A stretch of 64,000 bases of DNA from Sialis fuliginosa (lineage: Eukaryota > Arthropoda > Insecta > Megaloptera > Sialidae). Below, piece after piece: positions 11,037-23,910 of this stretch. The stretch lies in the NCBI GenBank assembly GCA_961205875.1, contig OY540810.1:31062001-31126000 (forward strand). Direction: 5' to 3'. The position numbers and the translations under genes are program-made. Position 1 is the stretch's first letter, and every line of letters starts with the position of its first letter. The notes under the pieces were generated by a model, which did not search any database, was not told the origin of the DNA, and saw nothing but the letters and a program-made list of their open reading frames with translations.

Positions 11037-14000
11037 ATTTTTAGTGAAAACTGCATTAAAATCGGTTTCGTAGTTTTTGAGTTTATACCTACATGTAAAA
11101 AATTATAAATTTGTACAATTTGTAAATTTTCATGATTAAATTCCGAAAAAGAATTGTATTTATAACTATTGAAATAATTAATTAATTTTTAATCAAAAGA
11201 TAACGGCAACGAAAATAAATTACAAAAAATAATACAACGTTTTTAAAAAAAAATCGTCTTTAAATAAAATCAATTACAAAAATCCACCTCTGAAGAGTGC
11301 TTGACATCGACAGTATCGTAAATTTGTGGTACTTATCGTTTCTCGATAAAGTAGTATTTTTCTTCAGGTTTTTTTTTGTATGATCTAATCCTCAGACATC
11401 ACCAGTGTAATAAAAGCAACGACATTCAAGTTAATAAAGATTTAAAGAACTATATTTCTTGGTTATTATCATTTGATTGGATTTTGAAGTAGAATTGATA
11501 AAAAAAATTTTTTATTTTGTATTCCTTTTATGGTTATTCGATCGTTAGAGCAATGTATAGATAAAAGTTTAAAATTTTAATATGTTATTTATGGATAGCT
11601 CATAATATATCTTACATTTTTTTTTAATATTGGACGTATGGTTTTTCAGTAATTGGATATTAAAAATATAGTTTTAAACACACGGTAAATAAGAGAAGTG
11701 TTCTATTTATTGAAATTCTGTACACAAATTCTATACAGAGTCGTTTTAAACATTGATTATTCGAAACTTCAACCCTTTTAAATACTATAAAAACATATAC
11801 ATTATATATTCACGTATAGTTTCAGAACCAGGTTTATTCAAAGTAATGAAAAACTAGAAATACATGACAGCATTTTTGTAAGACGCGTTAACACGTAAAA
11901 GTAATAGAGTGCGACTTACATGCAAGCAACGTGTGCAACTAGAGTCGGTGAGGCCATAGTATATATTAAAGATATATATATGTACTGTGAAAAAGAGAGA
12001 GAGTTGGGAATATATAAATATAAATATTTCCATTCGCAGTTGCACAATCTTTAGTATGAAATATACCTACTGCAATTGCTAAATTATATTTAATTTTTTA
12101 CTTTTAATTATTAACAAAGTAAAAAATTCTATTAATGTACATGTGTTCTGCATATAAATTAAAAACTCAGTTTTTCGAAATTAAATTTTTTTTTTTTTAT
12201 TGAGAAAAATACAGATAATTCACAACTTACGGGGTGCCAGGCCAATAACCTTAAAGATACCAACTTTCTTATTATTTAAGTATATTTTTATACTATACAA
12301 ATTGTTAATCCTACAGAGTGCCTGATCAAACATTTATTATATTATAATAATGAATTCAAAGTAACTAATATTGTTGAAATGAAATGAGGTTTAAAAATGT
12401 ATTTATAACAAAAAAAATCCTCTAATGGAAGTTAAAATTTTTATTTAAAAACCATAAAAATTAACAATATTAAATTTAATTGCGACATTTTCATCCTTAT
12501 CCATTTTTACTACCCAACTATTAACTTCCCGCTTTTTGAGAAAGTTATTATAACATATACTATATGTTTAACCAAAGTAGGAACCAATTTATTTCTGAAC
12601 ATTGAAACCCACTGGCTTCGTAAATAAATATAAACATATACTATATGTACATGCCTATACGTTTTTATGGTCATTATACAAGGTTCTTATAATAGAATAA
12701 ATGTTGCGGACGGTCGGCCGACTCATTTATATTTAAATGTATTGTATATTTAATAAGGGTTACTGATGCTCACTGGATTTTTTTCTGTACCTTTAGCGTG
12801 TTTGTGTATTTTAGTGGAAATAATTCTTATTGATTTTATTTTAATCTTGAAATTTATGATGGTGAAAAAATAACTATTTGAATATTTGTTTAACTGATTT
12901 TATTTAGATATACCGATAAATTAACTAAACGATATTATCATTATTAAGAAATATTATAATCATAGTATTATTTGGAATAAAATAAAAATAAAACAAAATT
13001 ATTTAAAAATTAATATTTTTGTCTACGTAAATATCTCGACCCCAGCGCTATAAAAAACTTATCGGAGCACTAAATGAACATATGGTGTGATTATGGCTTC
13101 GATACGTCCAGTGGTTTAAGCATACGTATGCACCGACGTTTTTATATGTATATTAAGATTATTCTCTATAATTTTTACGTGAAACATTTTTATTTTTACC
13201 AACCGTTTCAATAATAATAAGAAAATGATTATATATTAAAAAATGTATTTATTTCTGGTACAAAAAATATAAAATTGACACAAGTAAACATCCGTTTCCG
13301 GTATAGCGATAAGAACTTTAAATTTAAAATATAATATAATTTTGTAAGTTTAATCGTTTTGGCTGTAGAGCGTTCACTGACAGACATACAGACGTCATCG
13401 AGATAAAAGGAATCATCAAATATTAAAATTCCCTTGAAATCTCGATTTAGAATTTTTTCATGTTTATTTATATTTATACGAATTTGATATAGTTACATAC
13501 ATTGTAAAAATCTGATTCTAATACTAACACCAATTGAAAATCAGTTATTCAGTATAAATAAATTAGTAATTCAATGTTATGTAGATTTTTTTCAGCGAGT
13601 TTTTCTGTATAAAAAAAGTAGATATTATTATCTCTCATACGTTTTTAAAAATAGAATTTTGTTGAAAAGAACTACATGAATATAACTATATCCAACGTCT
13701 TTTCCTGACGTATTACTTACATCTAAAACAAAACTGTTTTATCAATTTATAACATTTTTGTGACACTTTTGCGGAACATAAAGAAAACAGACGTAGGTAT
13801 TTATATATAAAAAGTATATACAAAATAAAAAATGGTACAAAGATGATATGCTATGACAACAGTGGATTTAATTTATATTAATATACCTATTCCACAAATA
13901 CACCGTATTTTATTTTCACTGAAATGTATGAAAATGACATGATTTATTTATTGTGAAGTATTTGCTTTATAAATCTACATGTTGACATTTTAAAAGTAAC

Positions 14001-15470
14001 TGTACAACCGAATTCAATATTTAAATAACATAATAAAATGGTCGGATATAAAATTAAATAACATATGATTGTATAGTTGGGCAATTTGTAATAACAATTT
14101 ACCTTTTTTAACTATATTTCTTGATACGAAAAAAATTATGAAATTCGTATGCAGAAAACAAGATAGCTTGTCAAAATATCGATTTATTATATTGTTTTGA
14201 TGTCTATAAACTTATTAGTACTTTTGATTCAATCGACGTTATCAACAAAAAATGAAAAAATTATCTTGTGTATCAAATTGAATTGTTTGTATTCTTTAAT
14301 AAGGTTTCGCTTTTAACAACATAAAACATTTTATTTGTTTTTTAATTTTGAAACGCCAATTTTTGTGTTGAAATTTGGAATAACGCAGGGGTATTTGCAC
14401 CAAAAAGTTATTCAAAATTATTTTTTGATTTAAAATATTTTAAAACTGTACTACGTACTTAATTAAGGTATTTTATTCCAGTTATGTGATTTTCGTAAAT
14501 GGTGGAATGTTTAGCATTGTTAAATTTTCGTGCAACATTTTGCCCTGCGTCTATCTACCTACTTCATGAGTAATTACTTTCTGGGCTATGACAGATTCGA
14601 CAAAATCGATTTTTGGTCAATTTTTTGGTCAAATATTCCTATGTGCACAGTACACAAAACTAAATATATTTTATATAAAATAACTAAATTAATTAAAATA
14701 GTTGAAAGTGTTTTAAACAAAAACATATAAATATTTATTGGTAAAATTTATTGTTTACCAGATTAGTAGATACAAAATATAATTTATAAAAACGTTTATA
14801 TTCATAGAGAGAATAAATACACATTTGTTGTTTGTACATAGAAGAGATACAAACACATACGAATTATTCCGCTAACAATAACTGGAATGAATAGTGCAAT
14901 TAATCGGTAGCTATTTGTGAAATTACTGCATTTAAATTGAAATTAAAATGTTTAAATATGTATTCAGTATGCATTGGTCAAATAACAACAGTTTGTGGTA
15001 TTGACAAGATTGGCTGTTTGTAACTATGAGTGGCCAAAAATTTCCATCAATTTTTGAGTTAATTTTAATGCAAATGTATTTTTAGGAAATTTTGTGAACA
15101 TTGAACCAAACATTACCAATAGATTATTTTATTTTCATAAGGATCAGCGATGACAAAATAATAAATAAACACGGACCACCAAATTCAGTCTAAAAGAGTG
15201 TCCCCCCTCTCTCGAAAAAAAAATCTATTTATAAAAAGGAAAATTTCAGCAAGCGAAATTTTATCTACGGAAATTCAAAAATAACTTATTTAAATATAAT
15301 AATTTTTTAAATGAATTAAAAAAAATTGACAAAAATGCATTAATTTTAAATATTATTATACAATTTACAATTATAGAAATCGGCAGATATGGGGATCTCT
15401 ACAAAATAATATAGAGTTTTATATCTTAAACAAAAATTGAATTGTAACAGCTAGCTACAGAATTTGTAAT
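11037..15470. other. Long AT-rich block without recognisable features
   Basis: Over 4.4 kb I find only short AT-rich words, a 12-bp palindrome GCATACGTATGC (near 13120) and scattered ATAC/TATG simple sequence. No splice-bounded coding segment, TIR pair or RNA gene was recognised. Confidence 0.5.
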
Positions 15471-15730
15471 GCTTGCCTGGGGAGGTACGGAGGTTCCGGA
15501 GCTCGATTTTAATCGAGCTCCGGAACAATCGGTACCTAACTCAGGGGGTATAAGGTTAAGTTAGATTTGGATCCTAATGTGTCAGCCTGGAATTGCACTG
15601 TGATTCCATGGGTTTCGTGAATGTCGCCTGCCCTGATCAACCCCAAGGCAACCTCCTATTCCATCATGTAATCCTCGTCAGGTGAGAGATGTTCCGTTTT
15701 TAGTTTTAATTGGCTTGATATTAAGAAATT
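15471..15730 (+). other. GC-rich island with a perfect 34-bp palindrome
   Basis: The palindrome (15493-15526) has arms GTTCCGGAGCTCGATT and exact complement with a TT centre, and weaker pairing continues outward to GGTAC/GTACC. Downstream, a 33-codon open stretch (about 15584-15685) ends beside GTCAG|GTGAGA (15678-15688), a good splice-donor match, and a TGTCAG could be its acceptor. The acceptor lacks a strong pyrimidine tract and the peptide is not recognised. A fragment of a GC-rich retroelement is an equally good explanation. Confidence 0.3.
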
Positions 15731-17080
15731 TAAGGCCAAAAGGAAAAAATATAGAAATGAAAATTTTTATTTGAATTTCGGCATCTTTTAGGAGAAACTG
15801 TTTATACTTTATTTTTTTTATAATTTACAACGTTTTAAGAAAATATTTTATATTTTTAAATTCAATTTTATTATTTTAATAAAATCAACTGAAAATTTTG
15901 GGTCGCGGACCGCAAACACGGGTTTTAATAAATAATTAATCAAACATTAAAACGACAGAAAAACGACAAAAAATAGAGTTAGTAACAATAGTTTCTGAAC
16001 GTTTCATTTGGCAGCCCTAGTTTGTACAGTTACATATGCATCATCATAATTACCTACAAACGGTTCACCACATTTAAAGTGGTACATTGGGAAATGCCAT
16101 GATTTAAACTGTTAAAAAAAAAAAGAATATAGTGTTGGTTTATAGGCAGATGTTTCATATTACATATAATATTTTATGATACTTCTTTATAGTTAATAGA
16201 TGCATTAATTGTATAAAGTTATTAATAAAATTAGAAAGTTCCATCATAAAAAATAATTTAGACACATTTAATATTTTGGCTTCTGAATGTATAAGCCTAC
16301 GTATTATTTGCTGTACCGTGTTCAACTTTTCATCATATTTTGCAGAATTTATCATTTATCTTTGAAATAGAGATAAATTCTATAAATTTTCCTCAACTTT
16401 GCAGTAGTTTATGGTCTATACATCTTTAAAGTAAAATACACGTAATCGTATTCTTATAGGAATCAATTCCGATTCAATAAAATATACACACGATTCTATT
16501 TAAGCATGCATATTTCCATTCGATTCTGTATATCTCATTTCATGTTAAGCGAGTGCAAACATAAGTTTTCCGAATCTATTTATTGAAATCTATCCGTACT
16601 ACTTTAATACTGTTATAAATCTTGTGAGCATAAAGAAACTGAAGTACTTTTAAATATAAATGCACCATTTATCCCGTATAGAATAGAACCAAAAGAATAG
16701 TATATGTGGGTATAACTTACCTATACCTAGTAATACCTACATACATACATACAGGATGAATAAAAAGTAAGTAATTGACTTATGTCTACTCTCTACAGGC
16801 ATTGAAAAAGATTATTGGCTAATTATCTTTGGTTCTTTTAATTTTCGTTTAAAAAGTAGGGTGACCACTCTTTCTATGGAACAAATGTTTTTTTCCGATT
16901 TCCTTCATACTTCACGCGTAAATAAAGAAAAACCAACAGAGGAAAAATAAGTAGAAAAAGAAAAAAACATTCGTAAAACGTTAAGGATTGTTTTTACTCT
17001 TTTATAGGCTGTTTCTTCACATATAACTGAATTACATATTCATTAAGTTTTAATAAAATCGGTTAAGTGTACTTCGTAAC
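15731..17080. other. AT-rich spacer
   Basis: Apart from an ATAC microsatellite near 16738-16753 I see no structured feature. Confidence 0.5.
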
Positions 17081-17664
17081 GATTTTTAGGGTTCCATAGA
17101 AAACTAAGAACCCTTATAAATAGTTTCGCTTTGTCTGCCCGTCCGTCTATATAAATTTTATACCTATTAAGATGAAATTTGGTATACGGACGTAGATTGA
17201 AAACCCAAAATCATAAATGATAAGATTTTTGAAAAAAACATTTTTTTGACCCCAAGTATATTCAATTTTTTTTCACTTATCCCATTTAGGTAGGTCTCTT
17301 AAAATTCAACAAAATATATTTTAGGACCTCTTTTTTGATTTTAACCCTTCAGTCACGATATATTTGCGTTCAAAGTTGTTATCAGAGCGTCCCCCCTCTA
17401 TTTTCTAAACTATCGATGTAAAAAATCTGAAAAAATTCCAAAATGAAGTTTTCAATTCGTACCTACTTTCAATGAAAATTATAACGAACACTGTAGTAGA
17501 ATTAGTTTATGAAAAATTTAGAAATAACTTTTTTTTATAAATCGTCAACATGAAAAAGTTCTTGAAACATATTATCAAGTAAATAATGTTAGATGAAGAG
17601 AATGTTAGTAAAAACGGCTACAGAACCCTATCATGTGCGTGCCCAACACGCGCTTGGCCGTTTT
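17081..17664 (+). repeat. GGGTTCC-type dispersed repeat, plus copy
   Basis: It begins TTTTTAGGGTTCCATAG and ends GAACCCTATCATG...CGCTTGGCCGTTTT. In between lie the landmarks CCCGTCCGTC, GAAATTTGGTATACGGACG, CCCTTCAGTCACG and CTATCGATG. Repeats with GGGTTCCGTA starts and ...CTTGGCCG tails are familiar in insect genomes, notably moths. The copy at 7624-7990 is a truncated relative in the opposite orientation. Confidence 0.8.
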
Positions 17665-19834
17665 AAATTTATTATTCTTCCCTGAATCAAATATTTTTTA
17701 TAAAGACAATCAACGTTCTTTATTTTATATTCGCCTATACATTTATTATATACACATATTTAAATAAGTATAGGGTGTGTACATACATATGTAGTACATG
17801 TCAATAGATATTTTAAGTGCAACATGTAAGTTGAATTCCACTTCAGTAAACTTGAGAACTCTCTGTTGACCTATTCATAGCCAATATCAATATTTTTTGA
17901 ACGATTGCTTGATGTTTTTAAATAAAAGTTTCTTTAGTGATATACTAAAACCGTATAAGGACTACGTTTAGATATATAATACGTTTTTGATAAGTATATC
18001 TTTTTTCGGCTAGCACAAATAGAAACATATTTATTATTAAATGTCAAAATTAGATTTTAAAAAACGACTAGAACCACGCAGTGTACAATTATATGCATAG
18101 AAAATATCTATGTATAACGCATCAATAAAACATCGATAAATCAGCGACAGAGTACATCGATGTTTTTTCATTGTTATCTGCACAAAAAAGCTTCCGAGTA
18201 AAATCGAGCGGCAGAAACGGGTTGAGATAATACATAATGCAAGGTGGGTTTTTCTTGTACGGCTGATGAACGACGGATGATGATGGTTTCGGCCGAATGA
18301 GCAATGACGGTTTTGCGTGCTTTACTGATCGTGATCCTCTACAGCTCTTTGTATGTGTGAGTGTACGTGTCTGCGAGTGAACGTTGTTTAGATACCGAAA
18401 CTTGAAAGAAAAGAGTAGGGACGTATGTTTGATTTTGTTTAGCATTGTTACTGTTGAGTAACGTTTTTTTATTATTTTTCTATTATTATTATTTTTCTTA
18501 TCTCTCTAAAACTGAATTAGTAGTTATTTTACTAATTGAATTAGTCACTAAAAGAATTGTGATTTCGAATAGATTGCGGTATTTATTCTTACTTCGATTT
18601 ATCAACGTACTATATATCAGGTAATTTTATTTAAACATAACATGAAAAATCTATCCAAAAATAATTTTTAGTATGTTTGCAATAAACGTTTTTCAATAAT
18701 TTGTATTCTCTTATTTTGCCTATAATAATTGATATATGCATAACTGACACTGAAGTTAGATTATGAATGATTATTGTCATGCATTTAGTTTTCTATTTAT
18801 TTATGCTTATTATAATGAATGAGTTTTTTTTAGATTGTTCCAGTTTTTGACATTAAAAATAATTAAATAAATGCTTTAGATTCTGTTATAGTTTAAGAAG
18901 TGACTGTTTTTACTAATTTGTATATAGTCGTATAACTATTACAATTAGTGAATATTTACTATGAATTAGTGATTTCTCACTAATTTTAGAGAGTAGTAAT
19001 GGAATAAAAAAGTTTTTTCATTTTGTAAGATAATGTTGTGAGTAGAAGTTTTTTTAGAATTTTTTATTGAAAAAATGTATTTCAAAGTTTTATGTTTTTT
19101 AGTCTTCTTTGCAATCTGATTCTTACAAAATTCTCAGTAAATATTTATGTTAAATGTTTAAATGCATTTTTAGAATAATTACTTGTTTTCATGAGATCTT
19201 ATTTTATATTAAAAATCTAATGTTTATTTTCATAATAATATTATTGAGTGATAGTTTGCTACTTACGGCTTGGGGTTTTGTTATAATATTCTTGTATTGA
19301 TATTGTTGTTATTACCTGAAACAAAAAAAATACATATTACTTTTTTGAAATTTCTATTTTATTTTTAAAAATTGAAAATCTTAAATTTTATAAAAATAAT
19401 ATTTTCAATTTAAATTATTTGGCAGTAATTACAAAATTTTTCAAACTTTTTTTGTGGAACTGCTGACATGCATCGTACTTTAAAAAATTAACATCGCCGA
19501 ACCGAAATAAACTCATTTATAAATCAAACAGTACATTACACGGTCGATAAGTACGGCCCTGATCGTTCCCGCATTCGAGTTTTTTTATTTATTTATTTAG
19601 GCGGGTGAATCAAGGGACACTCCGAAACGGCTTGTTTTGTTGTGGGTTTCATTTATGTGGGCTATTTGTAAATGTTATGGAAATGTATACAGATGCCGTG
19701 GATGTATATAATAATGTAAACGTACCGATACAACCTCAGCTTCTTAACCAGAGGTGGATTTACTGTAATGATAGCTAAAGAACGGGTTCAATTTTGACAA
19801 AACTTACAATTAGTTTGATTTTGTGGATACATTT
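17665..19834. other. AT-rich spacer with a less AT-rich patch at 18180-18420
   Basis: The patch at 18180-18420 has a 107-codon minus-strand frame, but its composition (His/Ser/Lys rich, no family motif) and lack of splice signals do not support coding. I see nothing else. Confidence 0.4.
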
Positions 19835-19980
19835 TTGCTTCCTCGCAATATGGAAGATACGAGAGGCTTTGTGATCGTTTTAAAATGAGACAAAAAATTG
19901 TTATCTGATTTCAAAATTTTAAATTGGTCTTTCCGTTTCAGGTCAAGACAAACACTTTTTGTTCCGTGTCTGTCTGTCAT
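19835..19980 (+). repeat. Dispersed repeat (GCTTCCTCG family), copy 1
   Basis: The copy shares blocks TTGCTTCCTCG, CGTTTTAAAATGAGA, GATTTCAAAATTTTAAATTG and TTCCGTTTCAGGTCAAGACA with copies at 23661-23910 (same strand) and 36730-37012 (opposite strand). It is truncated on the right after the GTCTGTCTG word. The TTTCAGGTCAAG segment looks like a splice acceptor but belongs to the repeat. Confidence 0.85.
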
Positions 19981-21427
19981 ATTTTAACGAAAACATATAA
20001 TAGTATTTAGGAGATATTATTTTAAATACAGCATTAGGTCGTTAATTAAATGATATTTTATTAAAATAAAATATACTTTTTTGATTTTACTCTAAAAAAT
20101 ATACTTTCTTGATTTTACTCTAAAGCCATCTCTGTTCATTCTCCTTCATTCTATCGGCCCTTATACAAAGTACTGATTTACCTCATCCCTTCTTTTGTAA
20201 ACGTACCGTATCAACCCCCTCCCACGTATATACAAAAATACCCTTGTTTGGAAATATGAAGTAATACAAAAAAATTATTGCAATATAGTTTTTCCTTGTT
20301 GTTTTATTTTGTACACCTTAATGAGACGTAAATGGGAAAGTATTTTTTTATTAAAATTGTTTAATAGAACTGTGATTAAATATCAGTATGACGAAACTAA
20401 TTAAGACAAAATAAAGAAAATTATATAAGTAAGCTTTACATGCCAAAAAGATTAATTTCAATTTCAACAACTATACTTATATAAATTAAAAATAACTTTT
20501 ATTAACTGACAATTTTCTATGTATTTACATCAATTCAGAAGCCAAAACACTAAACTCTATTTTTGTCGATTTTCAAATTTTTACTTACACTACTCATTTT
20601 TTTTATAATTACTATCAATGTTTAAATATATTACGAGTAGATTACCACTTCTACTTTTGTTCTATTGTTAATAATAAACAAGAAAAATATCACAACTAAA
20701 TTGTTATTAGCCTTAATATAAAATATAAAAACATCAACTTTATGATGTCGCTTTTACGTCTGAGTTCTTAACTATCAAATTCATGTAACACCTGTCTCAA
20801 ACTTTCTATCCATATGTAATACACATATCTCATAAAAAGTTTAAACGCGAATACATTACCAAATTAAATACGTACAAACATACTAAAATCTATAATTCGA
20901 ATCGAATTGAATATCCTTGCATCGGGGTCATCAGATGAGGCTGAACAGGACATCAAAGGATAACACAATCGAGACACGTTGAAGTTAATTAACCTAACCG
21001 CGAGCCTTTGTTTGTTGTGTTTAGACCAATTCAACCTTACATAATTAGGTATTCGTAATTCTAAATGTTTTCATATAAAAATAAAATAAATAAGAGAGGA
21101 AAAACTCGATATTTTTATACGTAATTGTATGTGAATATGAGGGGTAACAGAACAAAACCGGATAGATACATTTTTTCAAAGTTTACAGGAGAGGTTAAAA
21201 TGTAACTATATAGGTATGGGTATGGTACAGTGGAGATTTTTTTTGAAATTTTTAACTAGCGTCTTTGCACAAGTTGGAAGATGGAAAATATATAAAAATA
21301 GATATCTGGGTTTGTTCCACTACAAGTTGGATTTATACACACTTGAATCTCATTGACATGATAACCTGTAATGTCGAAAAGTTGTAAGTAAATGAAAACA
21401 ATAATAATTAAACATTGTAATCAATAA
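19981..21427. other. AT-rich spacer with a short tandem duplication
   Basis: Around 20068-20124 a 28-bp word (ATATACTTT.TTGATTTTAC) is present twice in tandem. The patch at 20915-21010 is less AT-rich but carries no recognised feature. Confidence 0.5.
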
Positions 21428-21593
21428 AGCCGCATTTACACTATGTAGTAAAATCTGCTATATAACATTTGCTATATGTAGCAGTGCTACATATAGCAAA
21501 TGTTATAAAACATTTGCTATGTTTGTCAAATTGTACTCAAATGATACTGTGTTACATGTAGCAAAAGTTATATAACATCCAGTCTGATTGAAG

Positions 21594-21755
21594 ATGTCGA
21601 GGAGGAAATACTTAATGCTAGCGGCAGCTATTACGATATTTTTGGCATGTCATAGAAGGAAACGTAGGTTTTGGGTTCGGCCGTTATTATTAGCTAGAGA
21701 AAAATACAGTGGAAGTGATTTGTTGAAAGACTTAAATGCAGATGACTTTGCATGA
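21594..21755 (+). pseudogene. Harbinger-type transposase N-terminal fragment (left arm)
   Basis: A 53-codon frame runs from ATG at 21594 to TGA at 21753. It contains HRRKRRFWVRPLLLAREKYS then SGDLL-like residues and LKDLNADDF. Arg-rich stretch, FWVRP, then LLKDL...DD.F is the recognisable start of PIF/Harbinger nucleases (typically [RK]RRFWVRPW...LL.EL...D...F). A full enzyme is roughly 350-400 residues, so only the first seventh is present. All DDE catalytic residues are missing, so it cannot catalyse transposition. Why the start of the gene survives in a short non-autonomous element is unclear; it may simply be where an internal deletion ended. Confidence 0.8.
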
Positions 21756-21839
21756 CTTTTTCAGCAGGTTTTGCTACATAGTGTAAACGCGGCTTTATTG
21801 TCTATGTCTACAACGGTTTTTTCATTTTTAATAAAGCTT

Positions 21840-22013
21840 TCATAATGGAAAAGTCATGCAGTCATCTGCATTTAAGTCTTTCAACAAATCACTTCCACTG
21901 TATTTTTCTCTAGCTAATAATAACGGCCGAACCCAAAACCTACGTTTCCTTCTATGACATGCCAAAAATATCGTAATAGCTGCCGCTAGCATTAAGTATT
22001 TCCTCCTCGACAT
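21840..22013 (-). pseudogene. Harbinger-type transposase N-terminal fragment (right arm, inverted)
   Basis: This is the mirror copy of the fragment at 21594-21755. Its ATG lies at 22013, exactly symmetric to 21594 about the palindrome centre. It is nearly identical until the last residues, where a 2-base loss after the GAT GAC codons shifts the frame and gives a slightly longer 57-codon product with a different tail. The near identity of the two arms implies that the inverted arrangement is recent or has been homogenised. Confidence 0.78.
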
Positions 22014-22179
22014 CTTCAATCAGACTGGATGTTATATAACTTTTGCTACATGTAACACAGTATCATTTGAGTACAATTTGAAAAATATAGCAAATGTTTT
22101 ATAACATTTGCTATATGTAGCACTGCTACATATAGCAAATGTTATATAGCAGATTTTACTACATAGTGTAAATGCGGCT

Positions 22180-22646
22180 TAAGACACATTTTGGCAAATA
22201 CATTTTAACGTAATAATCGCACACAAACTTTTTCTGTTTTTATATAGAGGATTTTATAGCTTTTTTTATTCCGAGACACGTTTTAAAAGCATTTTAAAAG
22301 GGGTATTAGCAACATTTGATCCGTGATCATTGGCTAGTCGATCCGGCGATGATTGAAATATGCCAAATCGAAAAAAAAGTTGGATTTATCAAGTTTTGTT
22401 CTGCTGCTCTTCATATGGAATGTACAAATAATGATTCTGGATATTTTAAGTTTCATATTGCTAATATATTCGCTAGGATATCATAATAAACATTCTCATG
22501 ACACTCAATGTTTCGAAATGAAACTTTATCTCTGAAGAAGATATTGATCGAAAAATCAATCAAATGTAATTAAAGTCCTATTTTTGTCAATTCTGGTACC
22601 AAACCTTTGTTTCGAAAAATATTTACTTTCTATATATTAACATACC
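22180..22646. other. AT-rich spacer
   Basis: I see no supported feature. A 60-codon frame near 22353 shows no coding signature. Confidence 0.5.
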
Positions 22647-22858
22647 AAGTGGCGGACTAAGGAAGGTTGGTGCCCGGACGGAATGTTAGTTATGCACCCC
22701 CTCCTTGCATTGAATAACTTTTTTTCGTTATTACTTTGCGCTCTCCTGCATTTTTGAAGACCTTCTTTTTAGTCCTCTTTAAGCTCTTCTACCTCATTTT
22801 GGCATTCCCCTTTACCTTGGCACTCGAGGTGGACCCCCCCCCCCTTAGTACGCCACTG
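22647..22858. mobile_element. Small hAT-like MITE
   Basis: The left end AAGTGGCGGACTAAGG and the right end CCCCTTAGTACGCCACTG are inverted repeats of the CAGTGGCGTA type common in hAT elements. Outside them AACATACC (22639-22646) and AACATAAA (22859-22866) match at 6 of 8 positions, consistent with a decayed 8-bp target duplication. An 11-base C run (22834-22844) lies just inside the right end. Confidence 0.65.
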
Positions 22859-23660
22859 AACATAAAAATACATATTTACCATTAAGTTTACATATTAGAA
22901 TTTCGAATTTATAACACGTAAATTACTATTGATTAATTTGCTGGGAAATTAAAATTAAAAAGTGTTAATTTTGATATTTTAAAAATTAAAAGAAGACATC
23001 AGCACCTAAATAAATTCATTGTATCTCCGTCTATAATTGAGTTTAATCGATGTTTTTAATAAAAAATAAACAAGTTATTTACTAGAATTCATAAAAGAAT
23101 TCCATTTAAAAATGTACCACGATTTAACCTTTAGATATAACAGTTTTTATTTTATTGAGAAGATTGCTACATAAAATTAAAACTAATGTAACCGCTCGCA
23201 CTACAATTTGGACAAAACTATACACGCTATTATTATAAAATTCACAATTTCCTTTAAAAGGAAAACATTAGCAAAACCTACATTGTGCGTGTATTGGAAT
23301 AAACAGGTATATCGCCATTATAATGACAGAGATAAAAACGTAGAGAGGCAATACGGAATTGTTATTACCGCAAAATAAAAACCAACTGTAACTGTGTATT
23401 ACACGTAATAAAAACCACCGCACTAGGATAAAAGAGTCGTTGTTACTGTTGTTGTAGGTAACGCAGTAAACAAACAAACAAACAAACATCGGCCGTGAAC
23501 AAAAGGCGAGAGTCAATAATGGGTATTTATTAGATCGCAGTGGCTAGGTCAGGCTGTTTTGCCTAAATGTTTACTCTCTAATGATTCCATAAAAATTGAT
23601 ATATGAATGACCGAAAACGGTTAATATAGTTGTCACATTTAATTTTATATACATAGTTAA
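22859..23660. other. AT-rich spacer
   Basis: A frame on the minus strand at 23268-23516 is open for 82 codons and hydrophobic, but has no recognisable domain or splice context. I do not support it as a gene. Confidence 0.45.
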
Positions 23661-23910
23661 TTGCTTCCTCGCCATATCGAAGATAAGAGAAGCTTTGTGA
23701 AGCATCGTTTTAAAATGAGAAAAAATATTGTTTTCCGATTTCAAAATTTTAAATTGATCTTTCCGTTTCAGGTCAAGACAAACAATTTTCGTTCCATGTC
23801 TGGCTGTGTGTGTGTGTCTGTCCCTTGAAACTCATGAAACACTGAACCGATATTAATGAAACTTGGTTGGATGCTTGGATCTGGATTGAGGACTATCCCA
23901 TTCAAGGGAG
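23661..23910 (+). repeat. Dispersed repeat (GCTTCCTCG family), copy 2
   Basis: This is the longest plus-strand copy. After the blocks shared with 19835-19980 it continues through a short GT run, then CACTGAACCGATATTAATG and ACTATCCCATTCAAG. The last two correspond to the inverted copy at 36730-37012. Confidence 0.85.

Larger units (their letters stand above)
21428..22179. mobile_element. Mirror-image PIF/Harbinger-like element
   Basis: The element begins AGCCGCATTTACACTATG and ends with the exact complement. TAA flanks it on both sides (21425-21427 and 22180-22182), the 3-bp duplication typical of PIF/Harbinger. Inside, an inverted copy of the terminus (21764-21794) closes off a complete 367-bp unit. 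The remainder (about 21847-22179) is a second, inverted copy lacking its inner terminus. The whole is therefore a large palindrome, with paired positions summing to 43607 over most of its length. Each arm also has a near-terminal palindrome GCTATATGTAGCA/TGCTACATATAGC. Both arms carry the same transposase fragment in opposite directions. Confidence 0.92.

Noticed and set aside
18122-18445. 107-codon minus frame
   Set aside because: Low-complexity composition, no splice sites and no recognisable motif; only mildly GC-elevated DNA.
19935-19955. TTTCAG|GTCAAG as a host splice acceptor
   Set aside because: The same words occur in the copies at 23661-23910 and, inverted, at 36730-37012, so they belong to a dispersed repeat.
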